From assembly GCA_038049695.1 (NCBI GenBank), contig CP142453.1:32964501-33028500 (forward strand): 64,000 nt of DNA, given 5' to 3'. Every line of letters begins with the position of its first letter. The first letter of the stretch is position 1. The stretch is from Cinnamomum chago. Lineage: Eukaryota > Streptophyta > Magnoliopsida > Laurales > Lauraceae. A program made the position numbers and the translations under genes. This document shows positions 11,272 to 22,486 of the stretch, piece after piece. Under the pieces are notes generated by a model, which saw only the letters and a list, made by a program, of their open reading frames with translations, did no database searches and was not told the origin of the DNA.

Positions 11272-14200
11272 TAATCCCAATTGAAGATATTCCTTTTCCT
11301 CTTGGATGCATCTTTCTTCACCTTGTTTCTACCCTGTAAAAATTCACGAGATAGAAAATCGGGAAGAGAATTTGAAGAACCTTTTATATATTCAATGTCA
11401 AAATCAAAAATAGCAAGTAAAGCTTGCCAACGAGCAAAAATTTGTTTTGATGCAAGGTTTTTGACATCATTTTCCAAAACTTCTTTTGCTGATTTGCAAT
11501 CAATTCGTAAGAGGAATTTTTGATTCAAAATATCACTTTGAAATTTGAGTATGCATGAGACTATGGCAAGGACTTCTTTCTTTATTGTAGAGTAATTTTG
11601 TTGAGTAGTATTCCAAGTGCCAGAATAAAATCTAATAATTTGTTCCTTTGATTGTGCGGATCTTTGAAGTAGGATTCCACCAAATCCTATTTCTGAAGCA
11701 TCTGTTTGGATTATTTTAAATAAATCTGGATTTGAAATATTTAAGCATGGTAATGTTTTCACTTTTTGTTTTATTTTTTGTATTGCTTCTGTATGTTGAG
11801 GAGTCCATTGTTCTGCCGAATTTTTTAAACATTTTTGTAAAAGATTTCTTTCTTTAGAGAGGTTTTGATAAAAATCAGAGACATAATTTAAACACCCTAA
11901 AAATCTTTGTAATTGTTTTTTATCGGTGATTTCATCAGGGAAATTGTCAGCAAATTTGATTACTCTTTCAACAGGAGTTATCATTTTGTTTGATATTTTA
12001 TAGCCAAGAAATTGTATTTCTGTTTGAAAAAGTTTTATTTTTCTTTGAGAAAGGACTAAGCCATTTTTCTTTATGATCCATTTGAAAGTCTTTAAATGTT
12101 TCCAGTGATCATCAATAGATTTAGAAAAAATTAAAATATCATCAATGTAAACAATTGAGAAATTTTTATAAGGGTGAAAGATTTCATTCATCATTTCTTG
12201 GAAGGCTGAAGGAGCATTTTTTAGCCCAAAAGGCATGACGTTCCATTCATAATGGCCAAAAGGGACAGTAAAGGCGGTTTTATAACGATCATTTTCTTCG
12301 ACCTGTATTTGCCAAAATCCTGATTTGAGATCAAATTTTGAAAATATAAAAGCTTCATATAAACGAGTAATAAGATCTTGTTTATTAGGAATTGGATATC
12401 TAATTGATTGAAGGACTTTATTTAATGGTTTATAATTGATGACGAGGCGAGGAGCCCCTCGTTCCTTTTCAGGAGCATTTTCAACATAAAAGGCTGCACA
12501 ACTCCAAGGAGAATGTGATTTGCGGATTAATTTCTTTTGAAGTAAATCTTTAATTTCTTTATCACATAAGTCTAAGAGTCTAGGACTCATTTGAGATGGT
12601 CTTGCTTTAGTAGGAATATCTCTTTCATTAAAAGTAGAAATATATGGTAAGGATACTAGATGCTTTTTTCGATGCCAAAAGGCAGAAGGTATTTCAGAAC
12701 AACATTCATTTATTAGAGAGGTTTGAAAATTATTAATTTTATTTTCAGATGAATTTGATTTTAATTGATCTTCAATTCGACAGAGATAAATGTCATTTTT
12801 AAGATTTTCAATATATTTTTCTTTATTAGATATGAGTAGATTTATTTGATTGATTTTTCCAATATTTGAAAGTATAGAAACAGGTTGAAAATTAAGATTA
12901 GAAATTTTTTCAAAAGAGTTTTCTTCAATAAATTGTTTGAGAGTAATAGCATTAATGATGAATTTGTCTTGAGCACTTAATACATTTATTGAGGAATAGG
13001 AAGGATGTAATTCATTATGTTCTTCATGATCAGAGATGTTTTCTTCGAGATGAGTTTGTAAAATTGATGTTTTCGAGGTAGAGTCTGTAGAGAAGGATTT
13101 GTTTATAGAAGTTGTATTTAATGTATTTAATGTAGTAGTTGACTCTTTAGGAACTAAATTGAGAGTAGGTTGCGGGAAACTAGTTTTTAAAGAATTATTT
13201 ATTTCTTTATGTTTTATAGTTTCTAAAGGGGGGTGAACCGATTCAACTTTACCTTTCTCGGTTTCCCAGGTTTGTGTGGATTTATTAATTGTCATCATTA
13301 TAGTTCCTTTTTTATTTATTTTGGACGAAAGCCAATCAAAGAAAGGGATATTTCGCCGTTCTTGATTCATTTGTTCATACCATAATTCTTTTACTTGAGA
13401 TCGTTCAAATTTAGAGAATTTGGTAAAAAACCATTTTGTCTTTGGATGTTTTAATAAATCTTGTTGAAGGAATTGTTTATCAATTTTGAAATCATGTATT
13501 ACTTCATTAGATTCATGAATTAAGGAAATTGTATTAATTGATGCATTAAAATCGGATTCAGTTAATTTTACTGATTGTATATCTTCATCTTTTGCGCCTG
13601 AATAAACAGGGAAAGCTATGCCTGTAGGATGTATTGGGGGTGATGTGGGAATAGATGTTTGATGAAAATTAGAAGAGGCTGATTTATAAGATCCAGCGTC
13701 TGAAGGGATTGATCTTTTTGTGGATGAAAAGTGTGATCTTGGTGTATTGGCAAAATTTATTGTTACTTTTCCAGATGGATGTTCTGTAATAGATTCAACA
13801 TCTTCATTAATTAAAGGGGTGATTTGTTGAGCTTCATCAAGCTCCCATTTTCCAGAAAGATTTACATCTTCCCATGTGATGAGTTTGGGGGTGGTGACTT
13901 TATTTCGAAAATTTGTAAGGAATAAGGTGGTTACTCCTTTGATTTGAGATGAATATGCTATTTCAGGGATAATTGTATTCATTGCTTTATAATAAATTCT
14001 GTATACTATTGCAACATTTTGAGATTGAGGTTTCATATTGAATCCTTTTGTATGTATTCCTAAAGTGATGGCTTCATGAGCACCGGGATCACTGAGTGAT
14101 ACGGTGTAATTGGGGAAACAATTAAAAAAGGCAGGGCCGTCATGAAGACTGGCTTCTACCATCCCTATTAGGGAATCTCTGAATGAATTATGTCTTCTAT

Positions 14201-14618
14201 CTCGAACATATGCGAGACAGGATGTATTCAAACCAAGTCTGGTTAATGGCTTTATTGCAACTTGAACAAGTGCTAGATGCATGTATTTGTATTTTGATTT
14301 ATGGATTTCAATTTTTTCTGCAGGAATGACCTGTAGATTTTCTTCATTTTGCTGTATTGAGAGGGTTTCTTCAACCGTCTTTATTACATAATTTGATTTT
14401 TGTATGAAAGATCCTTCTTTATAAATTTCTTTTAAAGAGACTTTAGGTATTGTCCAATCTTGGATTGATTTTTCTAAATCATCAAAACTTATTTCTTCAA
14501 GATTTTTAATTGAAATTTTATTTATTATTGGCATGATGGATGATGAAGCAGAAGAAGAATTAGAAGCTGTGTTAGAAGATGAATTTCTTCCGAATGATCT
14601 AAAAATTCCAGACATCAT
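11271..14618 (-). CDS. ORF1-B polyprotein (movement protein, RT, RNase H), 1115 aa
   Basis: This is a full-length open copy of ORF1-B starting at the tandem ATG at 14618. Movement protein, RT and RNase H motifs are all present as in the copy at 26029-29373. The last residues are not native: the block ends at 11290 after KRKR, and the closing NIFNWD and stop are supplied by an 18-nt filler and the last base of the neighbouring primer site. Since only the basic tail is altered, the catalytic domains are unaffected. Sequence variants include KYMHLALVQ and NTIIPEIA. ORF2-B is missing downstream, so this unit cannot be a complete component B. Confidence 0.92.
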   Translation of the reverse strand: MMSGIFRSFGRNSSSNTASNSSSASSSIMPIINKISIKNLEEISFDDLEKSIQDWTIPKVSLKEIYKEGSFIQKSNYVIKTVEETLSIQQNEENLQVIPAEKIEIHKSKYKYMHLALVQVAIKPLTRLGLNTSCLAYVRDRRHNSFRDSLIGMVEASLHDGPAFFNCFPNYTVSLSDPGAHEAITLGIHTKGFNMKPQSQNVAIVYRIYYKAMNTIIPEIAYSSQIKGVTTLFLTNFRNKVTTPKLITWEDVNLSGKWELDEAQQITPLINEDVESITEHPSGKVTINFANTPRSHFSSTKRSIPSDAGSYKSASSNFHQTSIPTSPPIHPTGIAFPVYSGAKDEDIQSVKLTESDFNASINTISLIHESNEVIHDFKIDKQFLQQDLLKHPKTKWFFTKFSKFERSQVKELWYEQMNQERRNIPFFDWLSSKINKKGTIMMTINKSTQTWETEKGKVESVHPPLETIKHKEINNSLKTSFPQPTLNLVPKESTTTLNTLNTTSINKSFSTDSTSKTSILQTHLEENISDHEEHNELHPSYSSINVLSAQDKFIINAITLKQFIEENSFEKISNLNFQPVSILSNIGKINQINLLISNKEKYIENLKNDIYLCRIEDQLKSNSSENKINNFQTSLINECCSEIPSAFWHRKKHLVSLPYISTFNERDIPTKARPSQMSPRLLDLCDKEIKDLLQKKLIRKSHSPWSCAAFYVENAPEKERGAPRLVINYKPLNKVLQSIRYPIPNKQDLITRLYEAFIFSKFDLKSGFWQIQVEENDRYKTAFTVPFGHYEWNVMPFGLKNAPSAFQEMMNEIFHPYKNFSIVYIDDILIFSKSIDDHWKHLKTFKWIIKKNGLVLSQRKIKLFQTEIQFLGYKISNKMITPVERVIKFADNFPDEITDKKQLQRFLGCLNYVSDFYQNLSKERNLLQKCLKNSAEQWTPQHTEAIQKIKQKVKTLPCLNISNPDLFKIIQTDASEIGFGGILLQRSAQSKEQIIRFYSGTWNTTQQNYSTIKKEVLAIVSCILKFQSDILNQKFLLRIDCKSAKEVLENDVKNLASKQIFARWQALLAIFDFDIEYIKGSSNSLPDFLSREFLQGRNKVKKDASKRKRNIFNWD

Positions 14619-15905
14619 TAATGAATGATAATCACTAATCAGAATGATTGGTGGCCTGTCAACGATTTACGCCACAAAGCCCTAAACGCTCTCCTGGCTA
14701 ACGGGCAACAAAGGCGACGCGACAAGGGGGCCTCGGACCCAAATCACTCCTTTTAGCAACAACAACCAATTAACTCTATCTAGTCAAGTTAGATCAAAAT
14801 TCAGAAATGCAGCTACCTAACATAGATTCGATTCTACTATGCAAACAACAAACAAATAACCAAAGAAGGAAAGAGACATGATGCATGCAAAATTTTGCAA
14901 ATAAATTGAAATAATTGAAAGCTTAAAGAGCTATCAAAATGGATGAAGGAATTGATACTTCATTGATAAAATATTTCTTACAATAAGAGAAGACTGGGAT
15001 GGCTCTGATACCAATTCGACGAGACCGGGACCGAACCAGTAAACTCTAAGTAAGACTGAATTGAAAGAAGGGAAAGAAAGCGGAAAATTTACAAGTGTAA
15101 GTATTTGATGATGTGAGACAAGGGCTCACAATCCCTATTTATAGACCTTCATACTGAATTACATTTGAAATGTATTTGAAATCCGCAATGGGATAAGATG
15201 TATACGTCATTTGTACTGTATCACTGTCGCATATAATATGCATTACTGTTGCTGCTGCATGAGTGAACTGTATTACTGACTTCATTGCTGACAGACTTTA
15301 TCACTGTTGCTGCTGCATGCGTCTGACAGTCGGCTGATAAATTTATCGCTGTATTTGCTGCAGGGTGCAGGATATACTGTAAGCTCAGCTGAAGCTGCGG
15401 AGACTGCAGGGACTTGAGTCTGAAATGTTGACTTCGAATTCCATAATACTTTATTTGGAATAGTGGTCTATGGAATACTTTAATAAGAATAGTAATCCAT
15501 AGCTCACAAATGTGGACTTTTGGAATTTTTTATAATTCTACAAAATGAGAGCATACGAATGACCTTTATGTGAGTGAGGCATAGGATAATGACATGTGTT
15601 GTTTATAAACACATGATGGTGACAAGTATGTATGGCTTGACTTCATGGAGGCTATGAATTGATAAATGAGATAAAGAAGCTTTATTATTTGCATGACACA
15701 TGGCTGCATGGGGAGACCGGTGCTGGCTGCATTGAAAAAACTGCATCTGTGCTGGCTGCATTGACAACTGCATTTTGGACATCTGTATGGCTGAATTAAT
15801 TCAGCATGGGGGTAGATGCATGCTGCATTTAGATGGCGAGATCCGCATTGAGATTTGCATGAGATGCATTTGACAGAGCTGTATGTAGACAGATATTTCT
15901 TTATT
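14619..15905 (-). promoter_or_regulatory. B-type intergenic region: 3' UTR, promoter, leader
   Basis: It lies between two component-B units. TATAAATA is at 15143-15136 (minus strand), the expected start near 15112-15109, the primer site at 15000-15013, and the leader runs from 14999 to 14619. It is a clean B-type copy, including the tandem 27-bp repeat near 15730-15780. The bases just before the ORF1 start read TCATTCATTA rather than the usual TAATTAATTA. Confidence 0.8.
15000..15013 (-). other. Primer-binding site, initiator tRNA-Met
   Basis: A full 14-nt TGGTATCAGAGCCA on the minus strand, internal to a head-to-tail B-B junction. Confidence 0.92.
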
Positions 15906-17081
15906 TTAGAATTCATCTGCTGCTCCAGACGGTGGCAGTGTTGCATCAGAATCATCTTTATTGACGGAACCATGAGAAGAAGATACTTCTTGAACGAATC
16001 CGCTGTATTTATTCATAAGGGGATTTCTGAGAAATAAAATTTCATTCTGCATACGCTGAATTTCTTTGAGAAGATCCATATGCTGCTGAGTATTGATTGG
16101 AGTTGCAGGAGATGAGGTTGTACCATGAACAGCATCTTTGAAGCTCTTTGATAATTTTGGATTAGGAGTGATCTGCTTCTTGATTTGAGGAATAGCGGTA
16201 TTGGGTTGTATAATAAGAGAAGCTTGAGGAGAGGAATGATGAGATTTATTGAGAAATTGAGAAACGTCAAATTTATCCCACCATTTAATATAAGAAATAC
16301 GAACAAAACATGATAGCTTCATTTCTTGGGATTTACCATATTCCCATCGGAAAATCCATGGAATAGTGGATGAAGAAATAAATTTTAAGAAAGAATATGA
16401 AGGTTCAGCAATTTCAAAACTGGATTGAGATTCAAATGCTTGATAATAGCTTAATAAAGCTTCTGGAAGGATGCAGGATTGAGCACCAAAACGGAGCCAC
16501 CAATTATGCCAGAACCAACAAGGAATATTTTGATTGCATTTGGATGAAAAGCTAAGGTACCAAGAATGAGATCGTTTTGAATTTTGATATAATAAAGTAT
16601 ATTCCCAAGCATTCATATAGTCATAGTAGTCATAGGGCCAAGAACTCCCATTGGGATTGGTGACAGTTTTTGGTGAGAATAGATTGTCGGCCCAATCAGT
16701 GATTGTATGAATATGCATAATCTTTATTTTTGAAAAGGCATGTTCTCCATCTCTATCTTCATGAGTGATGATAGCACTTTTTGACTGAATTAGAATAGCT
16801 TCATAGTACTTGTGAGAAATATTGGGGGCTTTTGGAACAAAATGGCAATTTTTTCTGTAGAGTTTTGAGAGAATTTGATCAATTGTAAGGTTGGCATGGA
16901 TTTTATCATCAAGGAAGAAAAGGGCATATTCAAAGATCTTTATGTATTGAGATTTTTTGAAAGGATTGGAACGATAGGGTGCTTGCAGCATGGGAGAAGG
17001 ATTTAAGGCATTGAATTTATTGTTGGAAAGAATATTTATTGTATCAATGACTGGATTTTTTCCTTTTCCTCTTGGATGCAT
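15906..17081 (-). CDS. ORF2-B, unknown protein of component B (391 aa)
   Basis: This is an intact copy, overlapping the 3' end of ORF1-B (17044) by 38 nt. It differs from the 29336 copy by one residue near position 255 (SQEMKLSCF here, SQEMKPSCF there). The tryptophan-rich middle and the C-terminal coiled coil are present. The function is unknown. Confidence 0.87.
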   Translation of the reverse strand: MHPRGKGKNPVIDTINILSNNKFNALNPSPMLQAPYRSNPFKKSQYIKIFEYALFFLDDKIHANLTIDQILSKLYRKNCHFVPKAPNISHKYYEAILIQSKSAIITHEDRDGEHAFSKIKIMHIHTITDWADNLFSPKTVTNPNGSSWPYDYYDYMNAWEYTLLYQNSKRSHSWYLSFSSKCNQNIPCWFWHNWWLRFGAQSCILPEALLSYYQAFESQSSFEIAEPSYSFLKFISSSTIPWIFRWEYGKSQEMKLSCFVRISYIKWWDKFDVSQFLNKSHHSSPQASLIIQPNTAIPQIKKQITPNPKLSKSFKDAVHGTTSSPATPINTQQHMDLLKEIQRMQNEILFLRNPLMNKYSGFVQEVSSSHGSVNKDDSDATLPPSGAADEF

Positions 17082-20000
17082 CTTTCTTCACCTTGTTTCT
17101 ACCCTGTAAAAATTCACGAGATAGAAAATCGGGAAGAGAATTTGAAGAACCTTTTATATATTCAATGTCAAAATCAAAAATAGCAAGTAAAGCTTGCCAA
17201 CGAGCAAAAATTTGTTTTGATGCAAGGTTTTTGACATCATTTTCCAAAACTTCTTTTGCTGATTTGCAATCAATTCGTAAGAGGAATTTTTGATTCAAAA
17301 TATCACTTTGAAATTTGAGTATGCATGAGACTATGGCAAGGACTTCTTTCTTTATTGTAGAGTAATTTTGTTGAGTAGTATTCCAAGTGCCAGAATAAAA
17401 TCTAATAATTTGTTCCTTTGATTGTGCGGATCTTTGAAGTAGGATTCCACCAAATCCTATTTCTGAAGCATCTGTTTGGATTATTTTAAATAAATCTGGA
17501 TTTGAAATATTTAAGCATGGTAATGTTTTCACTTTTTGTTTTATTTTTTGTATTGCTTCTGTATGTTGAGGAGTCCATTGTTCTGCCGAATTTTTTAAAC
17601 ATTTTTGTAAAAGATTTCTTTCTTTAGAGAGGTTTTGATAAAAATCAGAGACATAATTTAAACACCCTAAAAATCTTTGTAATTGTTTTTTATCGGTGAT
17701 TTCATCAGGGAAATTGTCAGCAAATTTGATTACTCTTTCAACAGGAGTTATCATTTTGTTTGATATTTTATAGCCAAGAAATTGTATTTCTGTTTGAAAA
17801 AGTTTTATTTTTCTTTGAGAAAGGACTAAGCCATTTTTCTTTATGATCCATTTGAAAGTCTTTAAATGTTTCCAGTGATCATCAATAGATTTAGAAAAAA
17901 TTAAAATATCATCAATGTAAACAATTGAGAAATTTTTATAAGGGTGAAAGATTTCATTCATCATTTCTTGGAAGGCTGAAGGAGCATTTTTTAGCCCAAA
18001 AGGCATGACGTTCCATTCATAATGGCCAAAAGGGACAGTAAAGGCGGTTTTATAACGATCATTTTCTTCGACCTGTATTTGCCAAAATCCTGATTTGAGA
18101 TCAAATTTTGAAAATATAAAAGCTTCATATAAACGAGTAATAAGATCTTGTTTATTAGGAATTGGATATCTAATTGATTGAAGGACTTTATTTAATGGTT
18201 TATAATTGATGACGAGGCGAGGAGCCCCTCGTTCCTTTTCAGGAGCATTTTCAACATAAAAGGCTGCACAACTCCAAGGAGAATGTGATTTGCGGATTAA
18301 TTTCTTTTGAAGTAAATCTTTAATTTCTTTATCACATAAGTCTAAGAGTCTAGGACTCATTTGAGATGGTCTTGCTTTAGTAGGAATATCTCTTTCATTA
18401 AAAGTAGAAATATATGGTAAGGATACTAGATGCTTTTTTCGATGCCAAAAGGCAGAAGGTATTTCAGAACAACATTCATTTATTAGAGAGGTTTGAAAAT
18501 TATTAATTTTATTTTCAGATGAATTTGATTTTAATTGATCTTCAATTCGACAGAGATAAATGTCATTTTTAAGATTTTCAATATATTTTTCTTTATTAGA
18601 TATGAGTAGATTTATTTGATTGATTTTTCCAATATTTGAAAGTATAGAAACAGGTTGAAAATTAAGATTAGAAATTTTTTCAAAAGAGTTTTCTTCAATA
18701 AATTGTTTGAGAGTAATAGCATTAATGATGAATTTGTCTTGAGCACTTAATACATTTATTGAGGAATAGGAAGGATGTAATTCATTATGTTCTTCATGAT
18801 CAGAGATGTTTTCTTCGAGATGAGTTTGTAAAATTGATGTTTTCGAGGTAGAGTCTGTAGAGAAGGATTTGTTTATAGAAGTTGTATTTAATGTATTTAA
18901 TGTAGTAGTTGACTCTTTAGGAACTAAATTGAGAGTAGGTTGCGGGAAACTAGTTTTTAAAGAATTATTTATTTCTTTATGTTTTATAGTTTCTAAAGGG
19001 GGGTGAACCGATTCAACTTTACCTTTCTCGGTTTCCCATGTTTGTGTGGATTTATTAATTGTCATCATTATAGTTCCTTTTTTATTTATTTTTGACGAAA
19101 GCCAATCAAAGAAAGGGATATTTCGCCGTTCTTGATTCATTTGTTCATACCATAATTTTTTTACTTGAGATCGTTCAAATTTAGAGAATTTGGTAAAAAA
19201 CCATTTTGTCTTTGGATGTTTTAATAAATCTTGTTGAAGGAATTGTTTATGAATTTTGAAATCATGTATTTCGTCATTAGATTCATGAATTAAGGAAATT
19301 GTATTAATTGATGCATTAAAATCGGATTCAGTTAATTTTACTGATTGTATATCTTCATCTTTTGCGTCTGAATAAACAGGGAAAGCTATGCCTGTAGGAT
19401 GTATTGGGGGTGATGTGGGCATAGATGTTTGATGAAAATTAGAAGAAGCGGATTTATAAGATCCAGCGTCTGAAGGGATTGATCTTTTTGTGGATGAAAA
19501 GTGTGATCTTGGTGTATTGGCAAAATTTATTGTTACTTTTCCAGATGGATGTTCTGTAATAGATTCAACATCTTCATTAATTAAAGGGGTGATTTGTTGA
19601 GCTTCATCAAGCTCCCATTTTCCAGAAAGATTTACATCTTCCCATGTGATGAGTTTGGGGGTGGTGACTTTATTTCGAAAATTTGTAAGGAATAAGGTGG
19701 TTACTCCTTTGATTTGAGATGAATATGCTATTTCAGGGACAATTGTATTCATTGCTTTATAATAAATTCTGTATACTATTGCAACATTTTGAGATTGAGG
19801 TTTCATATTGAATCCTTTTGTATGTATTCCTAGAGTGATGGCTTCATGAGCACCGGGATCACTGAGTGATACGGTGTAATTGGGAAAACAATTAAAAAAG
19901 GCAGGGCCGTCATGAAGACTGGCTTCTACCATCCCTATTAGGGAATCTCTGAATGAATTATGTCTTCTATCTCGAACATATGCGAGACAGGATGTATTCA

Positions 20001-20365
20001 AACCAAGTCTGGTTAAGTGCTATATGCATGTATTTGTATTTTGATTTATGGATTTCAATTTTTTCTGCAGGAATGACCTGTAGATTTTCTTCATTTTGCT
20101 GTATTGAGAGGGTTTCTTCAACCGTCTTTATTACATAATTTGATTTTTGTATGAAAGATCCTTCTTTATAAATTTCTTTTAAAGAGACTTTAGGTATTGT
20201 CCAATCTTGGATTGATTTTTCTAAATCATCAAAACTTATTTCTTCAAGATTTTTAATTGAAATTTTATTTATTATTGGCATGATGGATGATGAAGCAGAA
20301 GAAGAAGTAGAAGCTGTGTTAGAAGATGAATTTCTTCCGAATGATCTAAAAATTCCAGACATCAT
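17044..20365 (-). pseudogene. ORF1-B polyprotein with 23-bp deletion
   Basis: The start is at 20365. A 23-bp deletion between 20016 and 20017, flanked by AA, removes part of the early movement-protein domain and shifts the frame, so the first ~117 codons read out into CSR-stop. The rest (movement core, linker, RT, RNase H) stays open from an internal Met at 20001 to the normal end. It belongs to the B2 sequence group: SDAKDED, DEIHDFKI and KKLWYEQ instead of SGAKDED, EVIHDFKI and K(D/E)LWYEQ. Confidence 0.9.
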
Positions 20366-21599
20366 TAATTAATTATAATCACTAATCAGAATGATTGGTG
20401 GCCTGTCAACGATTTACGCCACAAAGCCCTAAACGCTCTCCTGGCTAACGGGCAACAAAGGCGACGCGACAAGGGGGCCTCGGACCCAAATCACTCCTTT
20501 TAGCAACAACAACCAATTAACTCTATCTAGTCAAGTTAGATCAAAATTCAGAAATGCAGCTACCTAACATAGATTCGATTCTACTATGCAAACAACAAAC
20601 AAATAACCAAAGAAGGAAAGAGACATGATGCATGCAAAATTTTGCAAATAAATTGAAATAATTGAAAGCTTAAAGAGCTATCAAAATGGATAAAGGAATT
20701 GATACTTCATTGATAAAATATTTCTTACAATAAGAGAAGACTGGGATGGCTCTGATACCAATTCGACGAGACCGGGACCGAACCAGTAAACTCTAAGTAA
20801 GACTGAATTGAAAGAAGGGAAAGAAAGCGGAAAATTTACAAGTGTAAGTATTTGATGATGTGAGACAAGGGCTCACAATCCCTATTTATAGACCTTCATA
20901 CTGAATTACATTTGAAATGTATTTGAGATCCGCAATAGGATAAGATGTATACGTCATTTGTACTGTATCTCTGTCGCATATAATATGCATTACTGTTGCT
21001 GCTGCATGAGTGAGATGACTTTATTGCTGACGGACGTTATTGAAATTGCTGCTGCATGCGTCTGACAGTCGGCGGAGAAATTATCGCTGTATTTGCTGCA
21101 GGGGGCAGGATATACTGTATACTCAGCTGACGCGGCGGAGACTGCAGGCACTTGAGACTGAATTGTTGGCTTTAAATTCCTTAATACTTTATTTGAAATA
21201 GTAGTCTATGGAATACTTTAATAAGAATAGTAATCCATAGCTCACAAATGTGGACTTTTGGAATTTTTTATACTTTTTTCAAATGAAAGCATTCGAAAGA
21301 ACTTTATATGAGTGAGGCACATGAAAATGACATGTATTGTTTATAAAAGCATGATGGTGACAAGAATTTATGGCTTGACTTCATGGAAGCTAGGAATTGA
21401 TGAATGAGATAATGAAGCTTCATTATTTGCAGGACACATGGCTGCATGGGGAGAGCTGTGCTGACTTTGGGGACTGCATTGAAAATTGCATTCGGACATC
21501 TGTATTGCTGAATTAATTCTGCATGGGGGAAGATGCATGCTGTATTCGATGGCGAGATCTGCATTGAAATTTGCATGATATTGCTGCATGTGCTGGATT
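20366..21599 (-). promoter_or_regulatory. A-type intergenic region: 3' UTR, promoter, leader
   Basis: It joins ORF2-A to ORF1-B. TATAAATA is at 20890-20883 (minus strand), the primer site at 20747-20760, and the leader runs from 20746 to 20366. The palindromic site seen in other A copies is decayed here (TGACGGACGTTA). Other point changes relative to A copies (for example GAGATCCGCAATAGG) mark it as a more diverged copy. Confidence 0.78.
20747..20760 (-). other. Primer-binding site, initiator tRNA-Met
   Basis: A full 14-nt TGGTATCAGAGCCA on the minus strand, at an A-to-B head-to-tail junction. Confidence 0.92.
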
Positions 21600-22411
21600 T
21601 TAATCATTTATGAGGTAGTAATCTGGTGGTTGTGGACTGGGGGTCCATACTCCATAATCATTTTCTCTTTGGAAGAGCTTGATAAGCTGTCTCTTTGTTC
21701 TTTCAGTAATATGAAGAGACGATGCATTTTGAAATGTTTCTAGAATTTCATCAAGAACTGTATGGCCAGCTCGAAAGGGATCACAATAAACAAATGTATC
21801 TTCTGCAAGATCTTCATCAATGCAGACGACGCGACGACCATCGCTCCAGATTCCCTTAAAAGTACGAGCAAATTCGAAATGTCTTTTGAGATTGATGAAT
21901 CTTTGATTTTGATCAGCTTGAATATTGTAGAATTGTAGACGCTCCAGGCTGTAACTGAGATCTGCAGCATCTGAGGATTCAAATTGTTCTGCTTGATTCC
22001 AATTGCGATCAGGAAGATGTTCATAATCATTGATTGGAAGGCTGTATTTCTGACAGAATAAATCTCCGTCTTCATAATTCATAAGGATCCATAATTGATA
22101 TGGTTGATAAAACCGGAATTCATCTCTTTCTCCAAGAGTGGAAGAGATTGTCATGAGAAGATTGCGCTTGGTGATGCCAAGGCAACTGAGAGCATATTTG
22201 ACAATTGCAGGCAACTGTCGATGAATTGCTAAATTGTCTCTGTCGAGAATGAATCGATGAACTAGACCTTGTTCAATATAAGAAATATCAAATTCATCAG
22301 CGGGCAGGAACATCTTTGGAAAACCAGTGGCCCAGCTGAGATAGGATGCTTGATTAATTAGTCGCTCCATGATCTGACAAGAGAGAGTTTCCTCTCTAAT
22401 TCTTGCAGATA
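21600..22411 (-). pseudogene. ORF2-A, 5'-truncated
   Basis: It encodes the C-terminal ~270 residues of ORF2-A, from SARIREETLSC to PPDYYLIND. The N-terminal ~110 residues, including the heptad coiled coil, are lost at the block end (22411). Translation could only start at a Met created by the junction. One residue differs from intact copies (DTFVYCDPF here, DTFVYYDPF there). Confidence 0.88.
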
Positions 22412-22486
22412 CCAATTGGGATCATCAAAGATATTGCATATCTTTATAGATATTTATAGATATTTATTGTAACTGAAAAAGTAACA
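22412..22486. other. Non-viral filler between inverted blocks
   Basis: About 75 bp that match neither component. It is AT-rich, with an internal direct repeat TTTATAGATAT/TTTATAGATATT. The bases at its left edge, GATACCAATT (22408-22417), are identical to the minus-strand primer site and its flank, so the join may have begun at a viral end. It could be a scrap of host DNA or a polymerase-made insert. Confidence 0.55.

Larger units (their letters stand above)
15014..20760 (-). mobile_element. Unit-length component B copy (one 23-bp deletion)
   Basis: From primer site to primer site this unit spans 5747 bp, which is 5770 bp minus a 23-bp deletion in ORF1. It contains leader, ORF1-B (broken), ORF2-B (intact), 3' UTR and promoter. 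Confidence 0.88.
11290..22411 (-). mobile_element. Endogenous pararetrovirus block 3 (A-B-B concatemer, minus)
   Basis: In minus-strand order: the 3' part of ORF2-A, an A-type intergenic region, a complete component-B unit, then a second component B that ends within the last codons of ORF1-B at 11290. That end lies inside the purine tract at the ORF1-B/ORF2-B overlap. The upper end at 22411 runs into a short non-viral stretch. Confidence 0.92.

Noticed and set aside
15566-15973. 135-codon Cys-rich frame overlapping the ORF2-B end and 3' UTR
   Set aside because: The cysteines come from repeated TGCAG/TGCAT words; there is no knuckle spacing and it lies in a different frame from the real gene.
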